From Baffinella frigidus (taxonomy: Eukaryota; Cryptophyceae; Cryptomonadales; Baffinellaceae), in assembly GCA_026770585.1 (NCBI GenBank), contig MU646339.1:515861-536129 (forward strand): 20,269 nt of DNA. The letters are read 5' to 3'. The notes beneath the pieces are model-generated. The model was not told the DNA's origin. It saw nothing but the letters and a program-made list of their open reading frames with translations, and searched no databases. The position numbers and the translations under genes are program-made. The stretch's first letter is position 1; each line of letters starts with the position of its first letter. Below, one piece after another: positions 16,101 to 20,269 of this stretch.

Positions 16101-19100
16101 TGGGGTCCGAGATCTTGCAAGGCCTTCACGGAGGGGAACACATGGTGGCCATGTTGGTTTCGATCCGTACTAAACCTTTCTTCTCTCGAGCAGGACCTCC
16201 TGGCACCGCTGCTTGCAACGCTCCTGGCTCTGACACACCCAGGTGTGTACCCACGTCTCCTAGGGCACCACCAAGGACCCTCCCCGCAGCCACCAAGCCG
16301 CAGCGGAGCCCCCCCCGCCACCCCCTAGCCACCAAGGCCACGGCGGAGGACCCCCATACGCGAGATTTACTGCCTAGCTCTGTCTCAGTCTATTTGGGTT
16401 CACCAATTTGGTGCGCGCAGGCCTGTGTTGACCCCAAAGTTGCCGGATGTGTACCGCAACCCCAGCATGTCAACTTACGAACAGGGAGCCACGTCGAATG
16501 AGGCAGAGCTAGAAAACAACAAGCCGCCCGTGTTACACTCGCCCCTAGAAAAAGGAACGCTGGCTTGGTTTCGTGGAACCCCGCAGCGACGATGCTGAGG
16601 GTTTCCGGGGTTTGGTTTAGGAGTTATGTTTTGGTTTAGGGGTCAAGGTTTGGTTGAGCCGTGAGAAATGAGGGTTTGGGAGCCTCACCTGTTTGCTGGT
16701 TGGCTCATCCACGTCGCAGAGGGATGCACCGTGCGAAATGAGGTGTTGGGGGATCCTGGCTGCGACCTAACCATACAGCGGACTTCGAAGGGATTTTGAA
16801 TAACCCCTAAGCGATAATATCTAGGACCCTACGGTAGGCAACCCGTAGGGGCTTAGGGGGGTTCCTACGGATAAGGTAACGGAAACTCGGGCACTGAGTG
16901 CCCGAAAATCCCTTCGTAGCTCTCTGTGTGGGCAGTTGATGATTGTGAAGCTGATTCACACGTGCAGGATCCGTGGAACAATGCCAAACGTTGATAGCAC
17001 GGGTACCTAAACTGTCAACCGTTGGCATTATCTGCTTGTGCAGGGTCCCTGGTGCTGATCAGCTACAAGCAGCGAGCCTCTCCTGTTGTTTGTGGCGTAA
17101 GCTGGTTCACACGAGCACGATCTCATCCGGTCAGGTATTTGATTTAAATGGTTCGGAGTCCCCCCCCGAATGCACGAAATTTACTACACGTTTGATCATA
17201 CTAGTAATAATAAGGGTAGGACGTGACAAACGTGTAGTAAATTTCGTGCATTCGGGGGACTCCGAACTATTTAAATCAAATACCTGACCGGATGAGATCC
17301 CTGGTGCTGATTGGAGCCTCTGTTGTTTGTGACTTGAGCTGATGCACACGGTTTGGTTGAGTCGTGCGAAACCAGGTGTTGGGAGCCTCTACTGTTTCAC
17401 TTGATCAGTTGATGCGTGTGACGTCAGCTCATGCACACGTGCAGGGTCCCTGGTGCTGATCGGCTACAAGCAGCGCATCGCATCCGATCGAAGCTTCTTC
17501 CTCGCGGCTCGCCGGTCCGCGACCCTCTCGCTCTGTGACTATTCGTAAGTTGACATGCTGGCTGTGTCGTACACACCCGTCAACTTTGGAGTAAGAACGA
17601 GCCCCGTCTCACCAAATCGGTGAGACCAGATAGACTGCAGCGCATCGCATCCGATCGAAGCTTCTTCCTCGCGGCGCGCCGGTCCGCCACCCCTCTCTTT
17701 TATTCCCTCTTTTTCCTTCTCTTTTGGAAGAACAGACACCGCCCTACACAGCGGACTTCGAAGGGATTTTAGAACCCACAAGTGATAAGACCTAGGACCC
17801 TACGGTAGGTAACCCGTAGGGACACAGAGAGGTTCCTACTGATGAGGTAACGGAAACTCGGTCACTGAGTGCCCGAAAATCCCTTCGTAGCCCTCTGTGT
17901 GGCAGATGACTACAAAGGGATTCTCGGTGGCTGAGTCACCGAGAATCAGTTAGGATATCCGTAGGAACAACCCTATGTCACTACGGTATTGCCTACCGTA
18001 GAGTCCTACGGATTACTCACTTACGGGTTATTCACTAAGTCCCTTTGTAGTCAGCTGGGTGGCCTTGCCAACGACGCGTTTTTTTTGGACCAGGATCAAC
18101 GTGGCCACCGTGTATGATATCCCTCAAGTGGCGAGTAGGCTTATCCGCCGTACCGTAGGCCCCTAGGACTTGCCTACGATCTCTGCGGGGTCGAATTCCA
18201 CCCCATCGCCACTTAAGGGATGACCTCTCCAGGAGGCCTTGTTTGACTCGGACCTAACCGCCAAACAGGGGCCCTCGAGAAAGCCGTGCACCTCCTCTAC
18301 AGGGGTTGCTCGAAGTCAAGGACACGCACCGCCCCGAGGGTGGTCCTATGCTCCTATGAAACGCCCTAGTGTAGGACCCTAGGGCGGTAACTTGACTTAA
18401 TTTCGAGCAACTCCTGTACCGCCGCAAAGCCCGAAAGTGGTCCGTTGATGCTACAGGGTTACTTTCCTCACGGGGAGGCGCACCCCCCCACGACCCTACA
18501 GTAGGCCTATCTATGGCCCTACGGCGGTCCTAGGGGGGGGCGTGGTTCCCTGTGAGCGAGGTAACCCTGTACAGGTTATGGGAAAGATGGTTTCTGTACA
18601 AAGGTATCTTGTTCATAAGAATCCGCTCCCCCCCCTAGGGCCACCACAGGGCCCTAGGCATGGTCCTACTGTAGGGTCCTAGGAGGGGGCGGTTTCTCAT
18701 GAGCGAGGTACCCCTGTAGTCCCGGTCAGCTGGTATCATTCGCTTTCAGCAAAGTTAATCTCTTTCTGAAAAGTTGATTTCTGTCTCTCGCCGCGCAGGG
18801 CCTTCGCGATAGACCCACGAAAAGAAGGAAACACAGCACAAAGTTGACGATTCTGGTACTAAACTGTCAACTTTTGGCGCAGGGCCTTCGAGATAGATGT
18901 CGTGTCCTCCAACACGTCCGAGTCACGCGACGCTTCGGGCGGGAGTAGGACACGACACGGGTCGGGACCAGGACACGACTCCGGACATGGAGTCACCCCT
19001 GATACAGACGAGGGAAAAGGTGCCGCTGGCGAAGATGGGGAGGGTGGGAATGGCTCCAATGATGTGGATGGCTCCAATGGCTTCAATGGCTCAAGTGGGG

Positions 19101-19171
19101 CGGAGTGGGTGAGTGGGGCGCGCCCGGTGGTGTTTCGTATGGTGAGGCGCAGCGAGGACCTGCCTTCGTAG
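12902..19171 (+). CDS. METTL21-like protein-lysine methyltransferase (6 exons)
   Basis: Spliced gene: 12902-13195, 13996-14072, 15337-15436, 16194-16242, 17445-17514 and 18883-19171. All junctions are GT-AG and in phase, giving 879 bp and 292 residues plus TAG. Order of motifs: LWESGTLLAEFL (about residues 50-61), the LW..g..La.fL helix typical of this family; SAM motif I ELGCGVGLPG (about 78-87); post-I strand VVLTDN (about 99-104), whose Asp would contact the SAM ribose; FDLVVAADVLYR (about 146-157), the family's strand-4 AD-V-L-Y signature; then LLAPLLATLLALTHPG, LVLIGYKQR and FFLAARR. These match family 16 methyltransferases, which methylate lysines of chaperones and translation factors. 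The substrate here cannot be told. The last exon adds a Gly/Ser/Asp-rich stretch of roughly 60 residues before a PVVFRMVRR end, which is unusual for the family. Introns are 757-1368 bp and packed with foldback elements and partial exon copies. The start ATG at 12902 is chosen because the family-like N-terminus begins there. Confidence 0.85.
13641..13676 (+). pseudogene. Partial copy of methyltransferase exon 2, 5' part (a)
   Basis: CCGAAAG is followed by 36 bp encoding VVLTDNTREALA, nearly the same as the start of exon 2. It breaks off at GCG|GTCTTA, where a G-family element begins. The acceptor is kept and a GT follows, so it could act as a short alternative exon of 36 bp, which would keep phase but lack the rest. 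Confidence 0.75.
13677..13735 (+). mobile_element. G-type element G1
   Basis: GTCTTACAAGGCCTTCAAGG, then GGTGGCCATGTTGGTTTCGA and TCCGTAA. It begins exactly at the truncated end of the exon 2 copy at 13641. Confidence 0.75.
13874..13905 (+). pseudogene. Partial copy of methyltransferase exon 2, 5' part (b)
   Basis: CCCGAAAG is followed by bases encoding VVLTDNAR, then the sequence diverges into GTCCCTGGAGCGAGG. It is a second acceptor-side copy. The intronic text upstream of each copy (CTCTCTGTCCCGAAAG) is copied too. Confidence 0.75.
13996..14072 (+). CDS. Methyltransferase exon 2 (complete copy)
   Basis: The acceptor is CGAAAG|GTGGTG and the donor GACAG|GTACAC. The 77 bp encode VVLTDN-TREALALAEQS-ILANTLGD plus two bases of a split Arg codon (phase 0 in, phase 2 out). 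This is the only copy with both edges. Two other 5' edges (13641, 13874) and five other 3' edges (14229, 14255, 14407, 14530, 14651) lie around it. Confidence 0.82.
14191..14255 (+). repeat. Copies 2 and 3 of the exon 2 donor edge
   Basis: 14194-14229 repeats GAGCAGAGC..CTCGGAGACAG and is followed by GTACCGG. 14248-14255 repeats only GGAGACAG, again followed by GTACCGG. The two lie in an inverted GGTACCGG / GGTACC context. They follow a pyrimidine-rich stretch at 14076-14180. Confidence 0.75.
14352..14407 (+). pseudogene. Copy 4 of methyltransferase exon 2, internally deleted
   Basis: It starts GTGGTGTTG and lacks the central LTDNTRE codons, but keeps GAGCAGAGCATCCTGGCCAA and CTCGGGGATAG, followed by GTACCC. 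An F-type half element (14412-14503) begins directly after it. Confidence 0.72.
14412..14503. mobile_element. Family F half element F5
   Basis: CTACACAAATTCTTTAATAT TACTAGCAAGAACGA and GAAAAATAGGTTTCCCCGGA match the right part of F4. The left arm is missing. Confidence 0.75.
14509..14530 (+). repeat. Copy 5 of the exon 2 donor edge
   Basis: TTGGCCAACAGCCTCGGAGA then CAG|GTAAGG. This is the best donor consensus of all the copies, but only the last 20-odd bases of the exon are present. Confidence 0.75.
14531..14637. mobile_element. Short foldback element between donor copies 5 and 6
   Basis: The unit begins GTAAGGGTGG and contains GGCGTCAACCTA and its inverted partner TAGGTTGAC, with CCGTATGCAATACAGTAGGG between. 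CAGCCTCGGAGACAG stands directly before it and again directly after it (14637-14651), so a 15-bp exon end is the direct repeat flanking this element. Confidence 0.6.
14637..14651 (+). repeat. Copy 6 of the exon 2 donor edge
   Basis: CAGCCTCGGAGACAG is followed by GTGCCC, after which an E-family element starts (14657). It is the most distal of six donor-edge copies. Confidence 0.72.
14657..14811. mobile_element. Family E element E4
   Basis: CTACCTCTGTCTCAGTCTAT to GTGAGGCAGAGCTAG, with AGCCCGGGCT and TCCAAAGTTGACGGATTTGT inside. It follows donor copy 6. Confidence 0.78.
14869..14997. mobile_element. Family E element E5 (reverse)
   Basis: CTAGCTCTGCCGCAG to GACTGAGACATGGCTAT, with GTCAACTTTGGAGTGGAAAA and GAGCCCGGGCTC. 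It is 57 bp from E4 and opposite in orientation. Confidence 0.76.
15087..15173 (+). pseudogene. Methyltransferase exon 3, first copy, truncated at the H2 element
   Basis: The acceptor is CGGCAG|GGTGTC. Codons VSAAELCWEEPEQ.. run to VVAADV, then break after GACGT, where CCCTAACCCC and the 139-bp H2 element follow. It lacks LYRQ and the donor, so a functional message must use the second copy at 15337. Confidence 0.8.
15184..15322. mobile_element. Foldback element H2 between two exon 3 copies
   Basis: CCACTTAGCAGCCACCG is inverted as CGGCCGCTGCTAAGTGG, and the interior matches H1. It separates the truncated and the complete copies of methyltransferase exon 3. Confidence 0.83.
15337..15436 (+). 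CDS. Methyltransferase exon 3 (complete copy)
   Basis: The acceptor is GGCTGCAG|G and the donor CGCCAG|GTTTTT. The 100 bp complete the Arg codon and encode 33 residues ending FDLVVAADVLYRQ, the family signature (phase 2 in, phase 0 out). It begins 15 bp after the end of the H2 element. Confidence 0.83.
15520..15561 (+). pseudogene. Copy of exon 3 3' end (c)
   Basis: GGGGCGTTTGACGTTTTTGT and on to CTCTATTGCTAG|GTTTCA. It aligns with GEFDLVVAADVLYRQ but has TAG in place of CAG. The donor GT is kept. Confidence 0.7.
15565..15594. repeat. GGGTTTA tract in intron 3
   Basis: TCAGGTTCAGGGTTTAGGGT, about four heptamers, between exon 3 end copies c and d. Confidence 0.8.
15595..15639 (+). pseudogene. 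Copy of exon 3 3' end (d)
   Basis: It encodes GAFDGVVTADVLYRQ, ending CGCCAG|GC, so the donor is GC here. Heptamer tract GGGTTTA lies between copies c and d. Confidence 0.7.
15741..15907. mobile_element. Long near-perfect hairpin I
   Basis: Arms of about 77 bp run from CGGAAACAGTATAAAAATAC to GCCACTTTTGGCG, with the inverse on the right and a loop of about a dozen bases. Each arm holds the smaller palindrome AACAGTATAAAAATACTGTT. Confidence 0.9.
16081..16102 (+). pseudogene. Copy of exon 4 5' edge
   Basis: TGTCGTGCAG is followed by AAACTCCTGGCACCACTGG, matching the first codons of exon 4 (LLAPL). It then runs into a G-family element whose other end is 20 bp before the complete exon 4. Confidence 0.72.
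16116..16173 (+). mobile_element. G-type element G2
   Basis: GCAAGGCCTTCACGGAGGGG, then GGTGGCCATGTTGGTTTCGA and TCCGTAC. It lies between the two copies of the exon 4 acceptor edge. Confidence 0.75.
16194..16242 (+). CDS. Methyltransferase exon 4
   Basis: The acceptor is TCGAGCAG|GACCTC and the donor CACCCAG|GTGTGT. The 49 bp encode DLLAPLLATLLALTHP plus one base of a Gly codon (phase 0 in, 1 out). This is the helix before the last strands of the methyltransferase fold. Confidence 0.8.
16374..16512. mobile_element. Family E element E6
   Basis: CTAGCTCTGTCTCAGTC to GAATGAGGCAGAGCTAG, with CACCAATTTGGTG inside, 139 bp. Confidence 0.8.
16772..16931. mobile_element. Family C element C2
   Basis: CATACAGCGGACTTCGAAGG is inverted as CCCTTCGTAGCTCTCTGTGTG. 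The CCTAGGACCCTACGGTAGG core is shared with C1 and C3. Confidence 0.82.
16978..17030. repeat. GTTGAC-type hairpin beside exon 5 acceptor copies
   Basis: AACAATGCCAAACGTTGATA..GGTACC..ACTGTCAACCGTTGGCATT. It sits between a GTGCAGGATCCGTGG trace (16962) and the exon 5 copy at 17044. Confidence 0.7.
17044..17082 (+). pseudogene. Copy of exon 5 5' edge
   Basis: TTGTGCAG is followed by GGTCCCTGGTGCTGATCAGC and TACAAGCAGCGAGCC (SLVLISYKQR), then diverges. A shorter trace, GATCCCTGGTGCTGATTGGA, is at 17296-17315. The intervening text (GAGCCTCT.CTGTTGTTTGTG and CACACG.GCA) is also repeated. Confidence 0.72.
17119..17299. mobile_element. Family F foldback element F3 (181 bp)
   Basis: GATCTCATCCGGTCAGGTAT is inverted as ATACCTGACCGGATGAGATC. 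The arms are long and near-perfect, with GTACCAA-free AT-rich turns and TTTACTACACGTTTGATCAT inside. Confidence 0.88.
17445..17514 (+). CDS. Methyltransferase exon 5
   Basis: The acceptor is CACGTGCAG|GG and the donor CGCCG|GTCCGC. It encodes SLVLIGYKQRIASDR-SFFLAAR (phase 1 in, 2 out), the last core strand and helix of the fold. The GTCCGC donor is weak by general consensus but is needed for phase and is conserved in the second copy at 17681. Confidence 0.75.
17529..17637. mobile_element. Family E element E7 between exon 5 copies
   Basis: CGCTCTGTGACTATTCG, GTCAACTTTGGAGTAAGAAC, CACCAAATCGGTGAGACC, ending ATAGACTG. The outer TAGCTCTG ends are worn. Confidence 0.72.
17638..17681 (+). pseudogene. 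Copy of exon 5 3' part
   Basis: CAGCGCATCGCATCCGATCG continues to GCGGCGCGCCG|GTCCGC, matching the second half of exon 5 almost base for base. An E-family element (17529-17637) lies exactly between the two copies. Either donor would give the same protein end. Confidence 0.78.
17744..17903. mobile_element. Family C element C3
   Basis: CTACACAGCGGACTTCGAAG to CCCTTCGTAGCCCTCTGTGTGG, with ACCTAGGACCCTACGGTAGG inside. Confidence 0.82.
17907..18053. mobile_element. Family C-like element C4
   Basis: TGACTACAAAGGGATTCTCG is inverted as CCCTTTGTAGTCA. The core is ACGGTATTGCCTACCGTAGA. It abuts C3. Confidence 0.76.
18098..18250. mobile_element. G-type element (reverse) split by family B element B4
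   Basis: GGATCAACGTGGCCACCGTG on the left and AGGAGGCCTTGTTTGACTCG on the right match the two halves of a reverse G element. B4 (18118-18222, TATCCCTCAAGTGGCGAGTA .. CGCCACTTAAGGGAT) fills the break. Confidence 0.66.
18298..18418. mobile_element. Family A-related element A10
   Basis: TACAGGGGTTGCTCGAAGTC is inverted as GACTTAATTTCGAGCAACTC and CTGTA. The core is TAGTGTAGGACCCTAGGG. Confidence 0.74.
18452..18571. mobile_element. Family A element A6
   Basis: TACAGGGTTACTTTCCTCAC is inverted as GTGAGCGAGGTAACCCTGTA. The core is CTACAGTAGGCC. Confidence 0.8.
18597..18717. mobile_element. Family A element A7
   Basis: TACAAAGGTATCTTGTTCAT is inverted as ATGAGCGAGGTACCCCTGTA. The core is CTACTGTAGGGTCCTAGG. 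Confidence 0.82.
18799..18815 (+). repeat. Copy of exon 6 5' edge
   Basis: CCGCGCAG is followed by GGCCTTCGCGATAGACC, matching the acceptor edge of exon 6 at 18883. A GTTGAC/GTCAAC hairpin module at 18840-18877 separates the two. Confidence 0.7.
18840..18877. repeat. GTTGAC-type hairpin before exon 6
   Basis: CAAAGTTGACGATTCTGGTA then CTAAACTGTCAACTTTTGG, separating the two copies of the exon 6 acceptor edge. Confidence 0.68.
18883..19171 (+). CDS. Methyltransferase exon 6 (last)
   Basis: The acceptor is TTGGCGCAG|G. After completing an Arg codon it reads AFEIDVVSSN, then a Gly/Ser/Asp/Asn-rich segment with repeated NGSNDVDGSNGFNGS-like text, then GARPVVFRMVRR and TAG at 19169-19171. The start and end fit the final strands of the fold. 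The low-complexity insert is roughly 60 residues. Confidence 0.75.
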
Positions 19172-19268
19172 AAGGGGTGCGGGGGGCGAGAGGGAGAGAA
19201 AAGTAAACTCTGTTCTTGAAAGTTGAGCGGCGGCAAGATCTGACGCCGGGGTTCGTCCGTGTTGAATG

Positions 19269-19398
19269 TACAGGAGTACCTCGTTCATAAGAAACACCCG
19301 CCCCCTCCCTAGGACCAGTATAGGGCCCTAGGCATAGGCCTACTGTAGGGTCCTAGGGGGAGGCGGTTTCTTATGCGCAGCGACGAACTGCCTGTGTA
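19269..19398. mobile_element. Family A element A8
   Basis: TACAGGAGTACCTCGTTCAT to TTCTTATGCGCAGCGACGAA and CCTGTGTA. The core is CTACTGTAGGGTCCTAGG. Confidence 0.8.
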
Positions 19399-19522
19399 GT
19401 TTGGTGTCGATCCGTAATAAACTCTCGAGGAGAGGGGTGCGAGGGGAGAGAGGGAGAGGGAGATTTTCTGTACGTACAGGTACGGTCGGGGAATGTAATG
19501 TAAGAACCTCGCATCGAGTGCT

Positions 19523-19797
19523 TACAGGGGTACCTCGACATTAAGAACACGCTTCCCCCCTAGGACCACCCTAGGGGGGTCCTAGATGTAGGCCTACTGC
19601 AGCGTGCAGGTGGTACATGTAGGAGGTGGAGATAGAATCCATCCGGGAAAATTTCGTAAGAGCAGCCGACACGGGGTACAGTATGTAGCACAATGCGGAA
19701 GGCATGTGCGGCGCTGACGCTGTTTGTTTGGCAATAAATTATCAATCTCGCTAGGCCTACTGTAGGGTGCAGGTTCTTAACAACTCGAGGTGCTCCT
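19523..19797. mobile_element. Family A-like element A9 with a long interior
   Basis: TACAGGGGTACCTCGACATT on the left and AACTCGAGGTGCTCCTAT on the right. Inside, GGCCTACTGCAG.GTGCAGG and GGCCTACTGTAGGGTGCAGG bracket about 150 bp of unique sequence (19603-19750). Confidence 0.65.
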
Positions 19798-19901
19798 ATC
19801 CCTTAAGTGGCGAGGCGGTCAAAACTGACCGCAAAGAGATCGTAGGCAGGTCCTAGGACCCTACGGTATGGTGTATAAGCCTAGTGGCCACTTGAGGGAT
19901 A
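19797..19901. mobile_element. Family B element B5 (105 bp, reverse)
   Basis: TATCCCTTAAGTGGCGAGGC to GGCCACTTGAGGGATA. The interior is GGTCCTAGGACCCTACGGTA. It starts where A9 ends. Confidence 0.86.
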
Positions 19902-20030
19902 GCCTCTACTGATTCCAAGCGCTCACTCTCACAGCGCCAGTTAGATCTGGCCCTTCTCTCTCATTCCCGAAGAGAAGGCCGGTGGGGTTGGGAGGATAAA
20001 ATATCCACCTGTCGAAGATCTGGCATAGAA
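19902..20030. other. Unassigned stretch
   Basis: It contains one inverted pair, GGCCCTTCTCT and AGAGAAGGCC (19949-19982). No gene seen. Confidence 0.35.
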
Positions 20031-20269
20031 TTTAGAGTTGAGGGTCTAGGGTGAAGGTTCTAGGGTCTATGGTCTAGTGTCAAGGGCCTAGGGCCTAGGG
20101 TCTAGGGTCTAGGGTCTAGGGTCTTGGGTCTAGGGTTTAGGGTCTAGGGTCCAGGGTCTAAGATTCGGGGGTTGGGGTTGAGGTTTGAGGTTTGAGGGTT
20201 GAGGGTTGAGGGTTTGGGGGTTTGAGGTTTAGGGCTTGGGGGGTTGGGTTTGGTGGTTGGGGTTTGGGG
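20031..20269. repeat. Degenerate GGGTCTA / TTTAGGG / GGGTTGA tract
   Basis: GGGTCTA units, then GGGTTGA and GGTTTGG variants to the end of the window. It is in the outward orientation relative to the CCCTAAA tract at the left end. Confidence 0.86.

Noticed and set aside
4398-17299. Foldback elements as rho-independent terminators or structured RNA genes
   Set aside because: The setting is eukaryotic. Copies occur in both orientations inside introns with conserved ends, which fits non-autonomous mobile elements better.
651-19901. A transposase or other enzyme encoded by the foldback elements
   Set aside because: No element is longer than about 280 bp and none holds a convincing reading frame. 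Any transposase must be encoded elsewhere.
1-20269. A complete small chromosome with telomeres at both ends
   Set aside because: The end tracts face outward but are degenerate, and similar tracts occur many times inside. They are more likely interstitial repeats where the assembly stopped.

Overview
The window is eukaryotic nuclear DNA, most likely from an alga or other protist. It has GT-AG spliced genes with very short exons, no bacterial gene layout, and many telomere-like tracts of the TTTAGGG type. I cannot name the species. Dinoflagellates, cryptophytes, green algae and other lineages all use TTTAGGG-like repeats.

Two genes can be rebuilt. They diverge from a 106-bp gap at 12796-12901. 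Rightwards (+, 12902-19171) runs a seven-beta-strand lysine methyltransferase of the METTL21 / Methyltransf_16 type. Its six exons join in phase into a 292-residue protein. Leftwards (-, from 12795 to about 3046) runs a secreted or lumenal right-handed beta-helix protein. It has a signal peptide and at least nine recognisable exons, most only 32-118 bp long. One internal junction and the junction to the proposed last exon remain unsolved.

Almost everything else is short foldback DNA. I group it into families by terminal inverted repeats: A (about 120 bp, ten copies plus fragments), B (105 bp, five copies), C (about 160 bp), D (126 bp), E (TAGCTCTG ends), F (GATCTCATC or TATCCGGGG ends), G/K, H (138 bp), I, J, L and N. 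Several families share internal palindromic modules, such as CCTACGGTAGG, TTGTGTAGTA and GTTGAC..GTCAAC. Elements are sometimes nested. The rest is TTTAGGG / GGGTTGA / GGGTTCA heptamer tracts, a 221-bp tandem repeat, and GA, GT and TA microsatellites.

The most striking point is that the foldback elements and the exons are interleaved. In both genes, nearly every exon edge is present two to six times. Each copy usually keeps its splice dinucleotide, and the copies are separated by a foldback element or a shared hairpin module. It looks as if elements entered at or near exon edges with duplication of tens of bases. This would make or enlarge introns and leave a ladder of decoy splice sites. Elsewhere two elements (6103-6221 and 7179-7339) also sit between long direct repeats.

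Layout: 1-340 telomere-like tract and a possible exon; 341-3040 foldback elements A, B, C, H, K, N; 3046-12795 beta-helix gene with element-filled introns; 12902-19171 methyltransferase gene with element-filled introns; 19172-20030 foldback elements; 20031-20269 telomere-like tract. No tRNA, rRNA, CRISPR array or bacterial-type operon was seen.
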